From positions 2,464,501 to 2,528,500 of the forward strand of contig NZ_CP045201.1 of the NCBI RefSeq assembly GCF_014899185.1: DNA of 64,000 nt, in the 5' to 3' direction. Of the stretch, positions 17,314-27,813 are shown in pieces (positions within the stretch are counted from its first letter, which is position 1; each line of letters opens with the position of its first letter). The position numbers and the translations under genes are program-made. This DNA is from Pseudooceanicola spongiae (GTDB lineage: Bacteria; Pseudomonadota; Alphaproteobacteria; Rhodobacterales; Rhodobacteraceae). Below the pieces are notes generated by a model. It was not told where the DNA came from, did not search any database, and saw only the letters and a list, made by a program, of their open reading frames with translations.

Positions 17314-18521
17314 GGAAGAACCTTGCGCAGATCGGCACCGGGGCTTTTCACGCTCAGGCAATCGCCCACCACTTCGGCGATATTGGTCAGCCCGTCCAGC
17401 ATCAGCCCCGATCCCGCCTGCGAGGGCAGGCTCCGATGTGGCAGTGCTTTCAGCGCCGCAGCCATCTGCACGGGGTCGCGCGATTGCTCGGGCATCAGCA
17501 TGTCGATCATGCCAAGCTCGGCGGCGCGGCGGGCGCGCAGCAACTGCTCCTCACGCGGGGTGGTGCGCGGGATGATCAGCGCCGGTTTATCGAACGACAG
17601 GATCTCGCAATAGGTGTTGTAGCCCCCCATCGCCACCACGGCCCGGGAGCTGGCGATCAGCTCCTCCATCCGGGTGTCGAACTCGATCACCTCCATCGAC
17701 GGAATGCTCTGGCCCTTGCGCAGGAATTCGGCCCGCTGGTCGCCCGGCATATAGGGCCCCAGAACCACCAGCGCCTTATGGGTCAGCTCCGGGTCGGCGA
17801 GGTAGGCGTTCATCACGTCATTGACCAGATCCGCGCCATCGCCGCCGCCACCCGTGGTGACGAGGATGTAGTCGCCCTTGGGCCGGTGGGTCGACAGCGC
17901 CTCATGCAGGGCGCGCCGTTTCAGGAACCCCATGAAATGCATCCGCACCCGCACACTGTCGGGCACCTCCATGCCGGTCAGCGGATCATAGAAGTCCGGC
18001 GGGCCATAAACCCAGATGTCGTCATAGATCCGGTCGATCTTGGCCATGACATCGTTGCGCTTCCATTCGGCCTCCAGCAGATGCGGCGCATCCATGACCT
18101 CGCGCAGGCCCAGCACCAGACGGGTGCCGCGCCCCTTGAGGTAGGCCAGCGTCTCCTCGATCTCGCCGCGCAGGCCCATCGGCTCCTTGTCGACGATGAA
18201 GATGTCGGGCTGAAACGTCTCGGCCGTGTGGCGGATGATGGATTTGCGCATCTCGATGGTGTCGCGCAGATCGATGTGCTGTTCGAGCGAGCTGTATTCG
18301 CCATTGCGCAGCTTGATCACGCTGGGGATTTTCACGAAATCCACCCGTGAGCGATAATCGAAGGCCCCGGCGATCTGGGCGCCTGAAATGATCAGAACGC
18401 TCAGCCCGCGATAGGTTTCGACCAGCGCGTGGGCAATGGTACGGCAGCGGCGCAGATGCCCCAGGCCGAAGGTGTCATGGCTATACATCAGAATGCGTTT
18501 GCCGTCGAAGCGTGTCGTCAT
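17310..18521 (-). CDS. MurG-like glycosyltransferase (first of two)
   Basis: A GT-B fold protein of 403 residues with N-terminal MYSHDTFGLGHLRRCRTIAH, closely parallel to the other MurG-like enzyme in this operon. The donor half has YILVTTGGGGDGADLVND and AVVAMGGYNTYCEILSF, then LIIPRTTPREEQLLRARR, which are the GT28-type nucleotide-sugar contacts. The two paralogues flank a GT4 gene, so three sugar transfers may act in order. It begins 72 bases after the permease gene with GGAGGGG inside the gap, so it is probably still in the same transcript. Confidence 0.82.
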   Translation of the reverse strand: MTTRFDGKRILMYSHDTFGLGHLRRCRTIAHALVETYRGLSVLIISGAQIAGAFDYRSRVDFVKIPSVIKLRNGEYSSLEQHIDLRDTIEMRKSIIRHTAETFQPDIFIVDKEPMGLRGEIEETLAYLKGRGTRLVLGLREVMDAPHLLEAEWKRNDVMAKIDRIYDDIWVYGPPDFYDPLTGMEVPDSVRVRMHFMGFLKRRALHEALSTHRPKGDYILVTTGGGGDGADLVNDVMNAYLADPELTHKALVVLGPYMPGDQRAEFLRKGQSIPSMEVIEFDTRMEELIASSRAVVAMGGYNTYCEILSFDKPALIIPRTTPREEQLLRARRAAELGMIDMLMPEQSRDPVQMAAALKALPHRSLPSQAGSGLMLDGLTNIAEVVGDCLSVKSPGADLRKVLP

Positions 18522-18593
18522 TCGATGTCTTTCACTCTGCGGCACAGGCCGCAGGCCTCGCGGAAGGTCGGGATCACAGGTGTCCCCTCCGGT

Positions 18594-19775
18594 TTATTTA
18601 TAAGGATCGGCGGCATCGCGTAGACCGTCGCCAAGGAAATTAAAAGCTAAAATGACCATAATCACTGGTACGACCGGCACCATCAGCCATGGGTATAGTG
18701 CGATAATGTTGACGCTGCGCGCCTCGGTCAGCAAAATTCCCCAACTTGTGATCGGCGGTCGCAACCCGATGCCCAGAAAGCTGAGCGCGGTTTCGCCAAG
18801 GATCATGCCGGGGATGGTCAGGGTCGCGCTGGCAATCAGATGCGACATGAAGCCCGGGATCAGGTGCCGCCGGATGATCCGACCACTGCCCGCCCCCATC
18901 AGCTGCGCCGCCAGCACGTAATCCTCCTCGCGCAGCCCCAGGAGTTTTGAGCGCACCGCCCGCGCCAGCCCGGTCCAGTCCAGCATGCCGAGGATCACGG
19001 TGATGCCGATGAACACCAGGATCGGGCTCCACGTCACCGGAATGATCGCCGCCAGCGCCATCCACAGCGGGATGCTCGGGATCGATTGCAGCACTTCGAT
19101 CACCCGCTGCACCAGCAGGTCGAAGACGCCGCCGTGATAGCCCGCCAACCCACCGATGATGATGCCGAGCGCAAAGCTCATCGTGACGCCAAGGATCCCG
19201 ATGGTCAGGGAAATCCGCGCACCGTAGATCATCCGCGACAACACATCGCGGCCCAGCCTGTCGGTGCCCAGCAGGAACAGCTCTCCGCCCTCGGCAGGGC
19301 ATACGAGGTGCAGATCAGCGGGGACGAGGTTCCAGAACTCATAGGGATCGCCGCGGCAGAAGAACCGCAACGTCTGCACATCGCTGGTGTCGTCGCTGTA
19401 GATGCGCCGCAGGTTGTCCATGTCGAGCGTCATTTCACGCCCATAGGTATAGGGCCAGACCAGCTTGCCGTCGTGGATCACATGCACCGCTTGCGGCGGC
19501 GCATAGATAAAGTCCGTGTTGCGCCGGCTCAGGCTGTAGGGCGCCAGAAACTCGCAGATCAGGATTGAGGTATAGATCAGGCACAGGAAGACCCCGGACC
19601 AGAGCGCCAGACGATGCCGCTTGAACCGCCACCACATGATCTGGCCCGGCGTCGCCTGCGCGGCAGTGTCGGTCGCAGCCACCTGATCGGCCGCATAGGG
19701 GTCGAAGGGCGCGGTCGAGACGTAGTGCTCAAGCTCCGGGCCGTCGCTGTCGCGGGGATCATTCGGAGAGGTCAT
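18594..19775 (-). CDS. ABC transporter permease (OppC/DppC/YejE type)
   Basis: An inner-membrane permease of 393 residues. After the first helix (LALWSGVFLCLIYTSILI) comes a long periplasmic insertion of about 100 residues. Then come GTDRLGRDVLSRMIYGARISL, five further helices, and the ATPase-coupling loop GLREEDYVLAAQLMGAG. This long loop is like YejE and some sugar-importing members of the Opp family. Substrate unknown. It overlaps the OppB-type permease by four bases. Confidence 0.88.
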   Translation of the reverse strand: MTSPNDPRDSDGPELEHYVSTAPFDPYAADQVAATDTAAQATPGQIMWWRFKRHRLALWSGVFLCLIYTSILICEFLAPYSLSRRNTDFIYAPPQAVHVIHDGKLVWPYTYGREMTLDMDNLRRIYSDDTSDVQTLRFFCRGDPYEFWNLVPADLHLVCPAEGGELFLLGTDRLGRDVLSRMIYGARISLTIGILGVTMSFALGIIIGGLAGYHGGVFDLLVQRVIEVLQSIPSIPLWMALAAIIPVTWSPILVFIGITVILGMLDWTGLARAVRSKLLGLREEDYVLAAQLMGAGSGRIIRRHLIPGFMSHLIASATLTIPGMILGETALSFLGIGLRPPITSWGILLTEARSVNIIALYPWLMVPVVPVIMVILAFNFLGDGLRDAADPYK

Positions 19776-20770
19776 TTGCTGCTCCCTGCGCCCAGTCGGA
19801 TCCTTGGATCCAGCAATGCCAGCGCGATATCCGACACCAGAACCCCGATCACCGTCAGAACCGCGAGGAACATCAGGAACGACCCGGCCAGATACATATC
19901 CTGACTTTGCAACGCCTTGATCAGCATCGGCCCGGTGGTTTCAAGGGACAGCACGATCGCCGTCACCTCCGCCCCCGAAATGATCGCCGGCAGGATAGAG
20001 CCAATGTCGGAGATGAAAAAGTTCAGTGCCATGCGCAGCGGATATTTCAGCAGGATGCGCAGCGGATGCAGCCCCTTGGCACGGGCGGTGACGACATATT
20101 GCTTTTGCAGCTCGTCCAGCAGGTTGGCACGCAGACGCCGCACCATGCCAGCCGTGCCCGCCGTGCCGATGATCAGCACCGGAATCCACATGTGCTCCGC
20201 GATGGAGGCCGCCTTGGCCCAGCTCATCGGCTGGTCCAGAAACTCGCGCGCCATCATGCCGCCGATCGAGGTGCCGAACCAGATGTTGGCAAAGTACATC
20301 ATGATCAGCGCCAGCATGAAGTTCGGAATCGCGATGCCGATCAGCCCCAGAAACGTCAGCCCGTAGTCGCCCCAGCTGTATTGATGCGTGGCGGAATAGA
20401 TGCCGATGGGAAAGGCCAGCAGCCAGGTGAAGATGATCGTCACCGTCGACAGCAGGATCGTCAGCCACAGCCTGTCCCCCACCACTTCGCTCACCGGCAG
20501 GCGATACTCGAAGGAATAACCGAAATCCCCGACGAAGAAGCCCCCGACCCAATGCACATAGCGAATGATCATCGGCTGATCGAAGCCATAGCGGGCCTTG
20601 AGGATCTCGATCTCGGCCAGATCCGCCTGTTCGCCCATGGCGCGCAACTCCGAGACATAGCTCTCGAAGTAATCCCCCGGCGGCAGTTCGATGATGGTGA
20701 ACACCAGCGCCGAGATCAGGAACAGCGTCGGGATCATCGCGAGGATTCGCCACAGGATATAGCGCAGCAT
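19772..20770 (-). CDS. ABC transporter permease (OppB/DppB type)
   Basis: An inner-membrane permease of 332 residues with about six helices. The N-terminus (LRYILWRILAMIPTLFLIS) and the coupling loop (VVTARAKGLHPLRILLKYPLR) are standard for the peptide/nickel importer class. It forms the channel with the following OppC-type protein. It begins 2 bases after the solute-binding gene stop. Confidence 0.9.
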   Translation of the reverse strand: MLRYILWRILAMIPTLFLISALVFTIIELPPGDYFESYVSELRAMGEQADLAEIEILKARYGFDQPMIIRYVHWVGGFFVGDFGYSFEYRLPVSEVVGDRLWLTILLSTVTIIFTWLLAFPIGIYSATHQYSWGDYGLTFLGLIGIAIPNFMLALIMMYFANIWFGTSIGGMMAREFLDQPMSWAKAASIAEHMWIPVLIIGTAGTAGMVRRLRANLLDELQKQYVVTARAKGLHPLRILLKYPLRMALNFFISDIGSILPAIISGAEVTAIVLSLETTGPMLIKALQSQDMYLAGSFLMFLAVLTVIGVLVSDIALALLDPRIRLGAGSSK

Positions 20771-20772
20771 GC

Positions 20773-22686
20773 TCAGCCCTCCCCCTCGTACCAGAATGTG
20801 TCGGGCATATAGGCCCCGAGGTAGCTGGTCGGCTCAAACCCGAACAGGGCGTCTTCGGGGATATTGCGCAGCCGGCTGGCCTTCACCAAAGGCTGCTTCG
20901 TGCCATTGATCGTGCCGATGCTAAACACCTGATCGGCATGGATTTCCAGCATCTTGGTCCAGATCGCAAGCCGCTGGTCACTATGGGTGGTCTGGCGCCA
21001 CTTTTTCAGCAGCCCCAGCAGCTCCTGTGCCGCTGGCAGATCCGGTGCGGTGCCGCCGTTTTCGGCGGACATGTGGTGCAGACCCCAAAGCGGCCATTGC
21101 AACTGCGCGTCCGAGGTCGGGGCCAGCTCGTTCGGCGACATCTCGGATGTGGCGACACCATTGTCGAGGCCTTGGGCCACCGACATCATGATCTCGCCGC
21201 CGAGGGCACGGCTGCGGAAGATGTCGCGCTGCGAGGTCCGGATATAGAGCGGCAGACCCACCTCACGGAAGTGGTCGGTGATCAGCTCCAGCACATCCGT
21301 CTCCAGCGTGCTTTCCCCGGCGGTTTCCACCATGATGCCCGCCGTGCGCCCATCCGGCAGCAGCCGCGTGCCGTAGCGGTCGCGCTTGGCCAGCCCGACC
21401 TCGTCCAGCAGGGCATTGGCCTGATCGGGGTCGTGATAGGACCAGGCCGTCGCATATTCCGGTTTGAACAGCGGGCTTTCCGGCAGGATCGTATTGGCAC
21501 TTTCACGCGCCAGACCGTAAAAGATCACCTTGTTGATCTCGGCCCGGTCGATCGCCAGTGACAGCGCCCGGCGCATCCGCACATCCTGAAACAGCCCCCG
21601 CCAGACCGGATCCGAGCAGTTCAGGTTCGGCATCAGAGCGACGCTGGACCCCTGCGTCCGGGTCCAGAGCGACACCTTCTGCGGATAGATCTTCTGGGCA
21701 TGCCGCAGCAGCGTGTAGTCGGGAAAGCTGATCCCGAGGCTTTGAAGATCGCTCTCGCCCGTGGCGGTTTTCGCCGTGATGATCTCGGTCGAGGCGACGT
21801 TCAGCACCCAGTGGTTGATATAGGGCAGCTGCACCCCCGCCGTATCGACCCGGTGGAAATAGGCATTGCGTTCAAAGACGAATTGCTCGGCAGGCGGAGC
21901 GGTGCGCGGACGCCAGGCCTCAAGCGTTGGCAGATCGGGGTTTTCCGGTCGGTTCTGCCGCGACACCTTGGTGTGCAGCGATTGCCAGTCATCGACGCGG
22001 TATTTGACGATCAGATCGCCGAGCTTTTCCGGCGTCTGATAGCGCGCATGGAAACGGCGCAGATAGGCCCCGGGCAGCGCCAGAACCAGCGGCACCGGCG
22101 ACGCCAGTTGCGGCAGGAAGGCGGGCGCCGGGCTCGACCACGAATAGCGCACCGTCAGCGCGTCCAGCACCTCAAACTTCGCCACCTCGCCATCCACCTT
22201 CAGATCGGCGGGCGGGCCACCGCGCAGCAGATCGCGGTTCTGGATCACGTCCTCCCAGCAATAGCGGAAATCCTCGGACGTGAACGGGCTGCCATCAGAC
22301 CAGCGATGCCCCTCGCGCAGATGGAAGGTAAAGATCCGGTCATCCTCGACATCATAGCTTGCCAGAATATCGGGTTGCAGCTGTAACTTGGTGTCATAGC
22401 CGACCAGCCGGGAATAGCTGTTGATCGGCATCATGCGCACATCGCGCTGTCCCCCGATCAGCGTGCGCAGCCTGCCGCCCTTCTTGCCCAGCTGCCGCCC
22501 CATCGCCTCCAGATCAACGACGCGCGGGTTCTTGGGCAGCCGCCGCTCGGCAGACCAGCGTTCATACTCCAGCTCGGCCGGGTCGGTGATCCGCGTCTCG
22601 TATTCAAAGGCCCCGGAGGCGCGCGGCACCGCAGTCAGCGTCGCCGCCCCGCCCAGAAGCGACAGCATATGGCGGCGGTTGATCAT
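20773..22686 (-). CDS. ABC transporter solute-binding protein (SBP_bac_5, probable Tat export)
   Basis: A periplasmic binding protein of 637 residues from the Opp/Dpp class. The N-terminus [15 protein letters not shown] has the twin-arginine pattern, suggesting folded export by Tat. The family hallmarks [18 protein letters not shown] (about residue 129) and [17 protein letters not shown] (about 375) are present. At 637 residues it is longer than ordinary OppA proteins and resembles YejA/AgpA-type binders. The neighbours are glycosyltransferases, so an oligosaccharide or glycopeptide is as likely a ligand as a peptide. The start overlaps the ATPase stop (ATGA). Confidence 0.88.
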   Translation of the reverse strand: MINRRHMLSLLGGAATLTAVPRASGAFEYETRITDPAELEYERWSAERRLPKNPRVVDLEAMGRQLGKKGGRLRTLIGGQRDVRMMPINSYSRLVGYDTKLQLQPDILASYDVEDDRIFTFHLREGHRWSDGSPFTSEDFRYCWEDVIQNRDLLRGGPPADLKVDGEVAKFEVLDALTVRYSWSSPAPAFLPQLASPVPLVLALPGAYLRRFHARYQTPEKLGDLIVKYRVDDWQSLHTKVSRQNRPENPDLPTLEAWRPRTAPPAEQFVFERNAYFHRVDTAGVQLPYINHWVLNVASTEIITAKTATGESDLQSLGISFPDYTLLRHAQKIYPQKVSLWTRTQGSSVALMPNLNCSDPVWRGLFQDVRMRRALSLAIDRAEINKVIFYGLARESANTILPESPLFKPEYATAWSYHDPDQANALLDEVGLAKRDRYGTRLLPDGRTAGIMVETAGESTLETDVLELITDHFREVGLPLYIRTSQRDIFRSRALGGEIMMSVAQGLDNGVATSEMSPNELAPTSDAQLQWPLWGLHHMSAENGGTAPDLPAAQELLGLLKKWRQTTHSDQRLAIWTKMLEIHADQVFSIGTINGTKQPLVKASRLRNIPEDALFGFEPTSYLGAYMPDTFWYEGEG

Positions 22687-24581
22687 GGCCGTACCTCGCT
22701 GAGGGTCGCAGATGTCCGGGCCAGCACGAAATGCCCGCCGCCCAGATCGAAAGGCGCCATCCCCGGCCCCCCCGCCTCTTCGCGGAACGCCGGTGCCCAG
22801 CCCGCGCTGGAGGCCACGCTGCTCTCGCCCGCACTCTCAAAGTTCAGCGGCCGGTCGAGGTCGGGATAGGGCACCGCCTCAAGCAGCGACCGGGTATAGG
22901 GATGCGCGGGGGCGCGCATGATCACTTCGCGCGGGGCAAGCTCGACAATCCGGCCCGCCCACATCACCGCAACACGGTCCGCCATATAATCCACCACCGC
23001 GAGGTTGTGCGAAATGAACAGGTAGGTCAGACCGAGGTCCTTCTGCAAATCCTTGAGAAGGTTAAGGATTTGCGCCTGCACTGAAACATCCAGCGCCGAG
23101 ACAGGCTCATCACAGACGATCAGGCTGGGGGCCAGCGCCAGCGCCCGCGCAATGCCGATCCGCTGGCGTTGCCCACCGGAAAAGCTGTGCGGATAGCGCC
23201 GCGCGGCGGATGGATCGAGGCCGATGACCTTGAGCAGCGCCGCCACCGCCTCCTTGCGGGCCGCGCGGTTGCCGCGTTTGTGGATATCGAAAGGCTCGCT
23301 GAGGATGCTGCCGACGGACATGCGCGGCGACAGCGACGACACCGGGTCCTGAAACACCATCTGGATGCGGGTGCGCAGGGCCTGCAGATCGTCTCCGCTG
23401 GCCTCAAGCACGTCGATCGGGCCATGCCCGTCGTTGAAGGTGATCGAGCCGGTGTCGGGCGTGACCGCGCGCATCAGGATCTTGCTGACCGTGGTCTTGC
23501 CGCAGCCGCTTTCCCCCACCAGCCCGAGGCATTCACCGCGCCGGATGTCAAAACTGACGCCATCGACAGCGGGGGCCTGCGGCGCGGCGCGGCCCACCTT
23601 CCAGTCCTGATTGCGTGTCTTGAAGGTCTTGCTGAGGTTGCGCACCGACAGCAGCACCTCCGGTTGATCGGCGGCGGGGGCCACCGGCGCCGCCATGTTA
23701 CCCAGCAGCGTCTGGTGATCGACGACGATCTCGCGCAGCGGCTTCAGACGCTCGCCCGGAGGCATGTCGAAATGTGGCACAGCGGCCATCAGGCCCTTGA
23801 GGTAGGGATGCTGCGGGTCGCGGAAAATCGGGCCAACCGGGCCCGCCTCCATGATCTCACCCTGATAGATCACCACCACCTCATCCGCGATATTGGCCAC
23901 GACCCCCAGATCATGGGTGATCAGCAGAATGGCCATATCCATCTTTTCCTGCAGATCGCGCAGCAGCTTCAGGATCTGCGCCTGAATGGTCACATCCAGT
24001 GCCGTCGTCGGCTCATCCGCGATCAGCAGCGCCGGGCGGCAGATCAGCGCCATCGCGATCATCGCCCGTTGACGCATGCCACCAGACAGCTCGAACGGAT
24101 ACATGTCAAAGACGCGGGCCGGGTTGTTGAACCCGACAAGGCTCAGCATATCCTCGCATTGCTCGCGCCGCTCGGCCTTGCTGAGGGTCGTATGCACCCG
24201 CAAAGCCTCGCTGATCTGGTTGCCCACCGTATGCAGCAGCGAGAAAGACGTCATCGGCTCCTGAAAGATCATCCCGATACGGCTGCCACGGATCGCGCGC
24301 AACCGTCGCCCGTCGCGGGGCAGTTTCAGCAGATCTACCGGAGCGGCGGCCGTGGGATCGTTGAACAGCACCTGCCCCGAGACTTCAGTGATCGCCGGTT
24401 GCAGCCCCATGATCGTCTGACTGATCACCGACTTGCCTGACCCGGACTCGCCCACAAGGGCCGTCACCTTGCCCGGCAACACCCGGAGGCTGGCGTTTTT
24501 GACGGCATGCAGCTTTCCCTGCATCAGCGGAAAAGCGATGCTCAGGTCATTGATACGCAGCAGATCTGCCCCGTTGGTCAT
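22683..24581 (-). CDS. dual ABC ATP-binding protein for an Opp/Yej-type importer
   Basis: A fused pair of NBDs in 632 residues, like YejF or GsiA. NBD1 has [21 protein letters not shown] and [15 protein letters not shown]2 has [21 protein letters not shown] and [12 protein letters not shown]. Both sites are intact, so this importer is fully powered, unlike the exporter-like protein at the other end of the operon. The ATG at 24581 has GAGG upstream; an ATG at 24626 in frame would add 15 residues. It is the first gene of the minus-strand operon. Confidence 0.9.
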   Translation of the reverse strand: MTNGADLLRINDLSIAFPLMQGKLHAVKNASLRVLPGKVTALVGESGSGKSVISQTIMGLQPAITEVSGQVLFNDPTAAAPVDLLKLPRDGRRLRAIRGSRIGMIFQEPMTSFSLLHTVGNQISEALRVHTTLSKAERREQCEDMLSLVGFNNPARVFDMYPFELSGGMRQRAMIAMALICRPALLIADEPTTALDVTIQAQILKLLRDLQEKMDMAILLITHDLGVVANIADEVVVIYQGEIMEAGPVGPIFRDPQHPYLKGLMAAVPHFDMPPGERLKPLREIVVDHQTLLGNMAAPVAPAADQPEVLLSVRNLSKTFKTRNQDWKVGRAAPQAPAVDGVSFDIRRGECLGLVGESGCGKTTVSKILMRAVTPDTGSITFNDGHGPIDVLEASGDDLQALRTRIQMVFQDPVSSLSPRMSVGSILSEPFDIHKRGNRAARKEAVAALLKVIGLDPSAARRYPHSFSGGQRQRIGIARALALAPSLIVCDEPVSALDVSVQAQILNLLKDLQKDLGLTYLFISHNLAVVDYMADRVAVMWAGRIVELAPREVIMRAPAHPYTRSLLEAVPYPDLDRPLNFESAGESSVASSAGWAPAFREEAGGPGMAPFDLGGGHFVLARTSATLSEVRP

Positions 24582-24787
24582 GTGCCTCAGGCCCCTTTCA
24601 TCAGATGCGGACCCTACGTCAGTCATTCGGGCTCATGTCAACCTATCGCGCGACGCTAAAGCAGGGGTAAAATGCTGTCCATATTGAACGGCCTAATTCC
24701 AGTGACCGCCATACCAACTAAGGTTGACTTGCGCTTTCTGAGCCATTGCCTCAGGTTGGCGCCAGAAAAAAGTGACCTCCGTGGAAA

Positions 24788-25741
24788 ATGATGTCTGACA
24801 AACAGCGGCTGAACCAGATCCTGGAAACAGCGGCCGCGCGGCGCATCGCGGGGGACCATGCCGGGGCGGCGCAGATTCTGGCGGGCGTGGCAGATGACCC
24901 CGGCGTCAGCGCCCTTGGGCCGCTGACCTCGCTGGGACTGCCCCGGCGTCTGCAGGCGGCCCTGCTCAAGCTCGCCAAGGCTGAGGGCGACGCGCTGCGG
25001 CGCAGTGGCTACCAGTTCCACCTCGTGCCGCCGCCCGACCAGCTGGCGCACTTTGCGCAGGTCACGCTGGAGGAGCGCCGCGCCCTCAACGCCGCCAACC
25101 GCCAGCCGGTGCCACATCTGCTGCACCAGATCTGGATCGGCGACCTGCCCCTGCCCCCCTCCTGCGCCGCTTGGGCCGATCACGCCCGCGCGCAGGGCTA
25201 CGAATACAGACTGTGGCGCGAGGCGGATCTGGCGCAACTCGACCTGCCCGACAGCTTTGCCCGGATGCTGGAGCGCGGCGACTATCCCGGCGCGGTGGAT
25301 GTCGCCCGCTATGCGATCCTGGCGCGACAGGGCGGGCTCTACCTTGATTGCGACTGGTATCCGGCGCGCGATGACATCGGCTTTCACGACCTGCTGCCCA
25401 TGATGGGCCTGACGGCATTGGGCGAGGATATCCCCCGTAACACCGGCATCGGCGGCCTGCTGCTGGCCAATTCGCTGATCGCGGTGCCCGCCGCACATCC
25501 CGCCCTGCTCCGCCTGAACAGCGTGCTGGGCGAGGTGATGTCCGCCATCCCCGGCGCCCCTGCGTGGTGGTCGACAGGCCCGCTGATCTTCACGCTGATC
25601 GCGCGCGCCGGTGCCGTGTCTCTGGCCGGGTCCGGCATGGTGGTCGGCAGCCTGCCGCAGGGCGCGCCTTTCTCGGACGTGCAGGCGCTGCGCGATGCGC
25701 CCGGCGGCACCGGCCTGCTGATCGCCTGGAAATCGTGGTAG
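24788..25741 (+). CDS. OCH1-like glycosyltransferase (DXD sugar-binding family)
   Basis: A protein of 317 residues with the GT32-type core: HLLHQIWIGDLPLP near residue 110, then GDYPGAVDVARYAILARQGG and the metal/nucleotide-binding LDCDWYP (DxD) near 185. An N-terminal helical domain of about 100 residues precedes the catalytic part. It should transfer a sugar from a nucleotide donor. It is transcribed divergently from the ABC operon. A second ATG, three bases later, is equally good. Confidence 0.82.
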   Translation: MMSDKQRLNQILETAAARRIAGDHAGAAQILAGVADDPGVSALGPLTSLGLPRRLQAALLKLAKAEGDALRRSGYQFHLVPPPDQLAHFAQVTLEERRALNAANRQPVPHLLHQIWIGDLPLPPSCAAWADHARAQGYEYRLWREADLAQLDLPDSFARMLERGDYPGAVDVARYAILARQGGLYLDCDWYPARDDIGFHDLLPMMGLTALGEDIPRNTGIGGLLLANSLIAVPAAHPALLRLNSVLGEVMSAIPGAPAWWSTGPLIFTLIARAGAVSLAGSGMVVGSLPQGAPFSDVQALRDAPGGTGLLIAWKSW

Positions 25742-25742
25742 G

Positions 25743-26471
25743 CTAAAGCAGCACCGGCAGGCCCACCCAGGTCGCCCCAGGATGCGGCGCTGTCGCCGTG
25801 AACAACCGCTCCAGAAACCGCCAGACCGCCGCGTCATGCACCAGATGATGCGTCAGCACCCCGATATCGAGACCCTGTTCCACCCGCGCAATGATCTCGG
25901 CCAGCAGCGCGGCTTCGGGCCGCCCGCCGCGTGTGCCGCGCCAGTCGATCACATCGACATGAGTGTTGATCTGGGGCAGAGCCGAGTCCGGCTGTTCGGC
26001 GCCAAAGACCGACAGCCCGCGAAATCCAAGCGCCCCCAGCCCCGCCACCACGCCCGGCGCAATCCGGTTCCAGGGCGGCACCAGCACATCGACCAGCTGA
26101 TCGCCATGGCGCGCCCGCAGATCCGCGCGCCCCTGCGCCAGCTGGTCCAAGACCACCTCGGCAGGGCGGTGCGCGCCCAGCTCCTGCTTCTTTTCCGTCG
26201 CGGGGGCGTGGTTGTGGTGCGACCAGCCATGCACCGCGATGCTCACCCCGGTCACGCCACGCACCCGCGCCGCCAGCAGCGTATCACTGAAGGCCGGGAT
26301 CACGGCCAACGTCAGGGCAACGCCATGCGCGCCGCTCAGCTGCAACAGATGCTCCAGCGCCGGGGTCGTCGTCACGGCATCATCATCGCGCAGCCAGAAC
26401 CGGATCGGCTGGCCCGCATGCGCCCGCCTGTCCAGCGCGCGCTGCAGGTCCGGCAGGGTGGCGTCACTCAT
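25743..26471 (-). CDS. polysaccharide deacetylase-like protein
   Basis: A protein of 242 residues with a NodB-like pattern. RFWLRDDDAV near residue 24 supplies the metal and base aspartates. HGWSHHNH near 101 gives the HxxxH metal motif. VPPWNR near 150 corresponds to motif 3, and LTHHLVHD near 208 to the last histidine motif. The order and spacing support a working de-N-acetylase or related hydrolase on a sugar, probably cytosolic since no signal peptide is seen. It overlaps the upstream GT4 gene by four bases (ATGA) and meets the OCH1-like gene tail to tail. Confidence 0.78.
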   Translation of the reverse strand: MSDATLPDLQRALDRRAHAGQPIRFWLRDDDAVTTTPALEHLLQLSGAHGVALTLAVIPAFSDTLLAARVRGVTGVSIAVHGWSHHNHAPATEKKQELGAHRPAEVVLDQLAQGRADLRARHGDQLVDVLVPPWNRIAPGVVAGLGALGFRGLSVFGAEQPDSALPQINTHVDVIDWRGTRGGRPEAALLAEIIARVEQGLDIGVLTHHLVHDAAVWRFLERLFTATAPHPGATWVGLPVLL

Positions 26472-27559
26472 GTCATCTCCTCAAGATGGCGGGACAGGAT
26501 GGCATCCAAAGCCGCCGCCGCCGCGCTCAGCGTGTGGTGGTGTTCGACCTGCCCGCGCGCGCCCCGCGCCAGAGCCGCGCGCCGGGGCGCATCCTGCAAC
26601 AACGCGGACAACGCGCGGGCATAGGCCGCGTCGTCGCCCTCGGGGGTCAGCACGCCGCTTGCGCCATCGACGACCACCTCTGGCACCCCGGCCGTGCGCC
26701 AGGCCAGCACCGGCAGCCCAGCGGCCTGCGCCTCAAGATAAGCCAGCCCGAACGCCTCGCCACAGCCGGGCCAGACGTAGACCGCCGCCCGCGACATCAG
26801 CGCCGCGATCCCCTCGCGGTCCTGCTGACCTGCCCAAAAGATGCGCTCTGGCGCGAAGCCGGCGAAAAGCGCCTCGACCTGTGGCCGCGCCGGACCATCC
26901 CCGACGAGGGTCAGCCGCCAGGGCTCGGGCACCTGCGCCAGCGCGGCGGCAAGATGGGCATAGCTGTCCAGTTTGTCGCCCGCGCGCATCATCGCCACGC
27001 AGATCAGATGCATCGGCTCGGACCGGGGCGTCTGCTGCAGAAAGGCCCCCGCATCCAGAAACGGCGCCAGCCGCGCCAGCCGCGCTTCAGGCTCGACCTC
27101 GCAGAGCCCGTGATGATCGCGCGCGGTCAGGCAGATGTTGACCAGCGCGGCCCGCACCCCGGCGCGCACATGCCCCTGCATCCCGGCCCAGATCCCCAGA
27201 TTGCGGCGCTCGGAGTAGGACGATTCCACCGTCACATAGGGCCGCGCGAATTCCGCGCAGAGCGCGGGCCCGATCAAATCCGGCGCTTTATAATAGGGAT
27301 GATAGCACAGCCACAGGTCCGCCGCGCCCTGCTGCCACTCATCCCGCAGGCGCGCATGCTCAGCCGCCGCGTCCTTTTGCAACGACGACAGCCCCGCCCA
27401 GTCCTGCGCATCACCGCGAAAGCTGCGCAGCTCGGAGGCAAGGTTGACCTCATGCCCGGCAAGGCGCAGCGCCGCCATCAGCAGCTGCGCCATCAGCCGA
27501 TCGCCCGACGGCACCGGATGGCTCGGCGATTTCAGCGGCGCATAAAACGCAATCTTCAT
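26468..27559 (-). CDS. glycosyltransferase family 4 protein
   Basis: A GT-B transferase of 363 residues. It opens MKIAFYAPLKSPSHPVPSG and has the donor motif GEAFGLAYLEAQAAGLPVLA with the usual two glutamates, followed by GVPEVVVDGASGVL. It is coupled by ATGA to the deacetylase-like gene, so the pair may add and then modify an N-acetylated sugar (inference). Confidence 0.88.
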   Translation of the reverse strand: MKIAFYAPLKSPSHPVPSGDRLMAQLLMAALRLAGHEVNLASELRSFRGDAQDWAGLSSLQKDAAAEHARLRDEWQQGAADLWLCYHPYYKAPDLIGPALCAEFARPYVTVESSYSERRNLGIWAGMQGHVRAGVRAALVNICLTARDHHGLCEVEPEARLARLAPFLDAGAFLQQTPRSEPMHLICVAMMRAGDKLDSYAHLAAALAQVPEPWRLTLVGDGPARPQVEALFAGFAPERIFWAGQQDREGIAALMSRAAVYVWPGCGEAFGLAYLEAQAAGLPVLAWRTAGVPEVVVDGASGVLTPEGDDAAYARALSALLQDAPRRAALARGARGQVEHHHTLSAAAAALDAILSRHLEEMT

Positions 27560-27813
27560 TGCGACGCTCTGCCCCCTGCGCCTTGCCCTGAGCCCTGCAC
27601 GGCCAGCCGTTCTAGCCTGCTCTGCATCCCGTCCTGCCCCAGTTTTCCAAAGCCGTCGGCGGGACGGCGGGTTGCGGTTTTGCGCACACTAGCATCGCCG
27701 ACCGTCTGGCAAAAGCGGGACTGTCCCGATCCCAGCCCCCCGGGGCGGACTTGACACACCCGGCAAATCCACCCATCTGGACCAAGCTACCAGCCCAGTA
27801 TGCGGAGCAAAGA

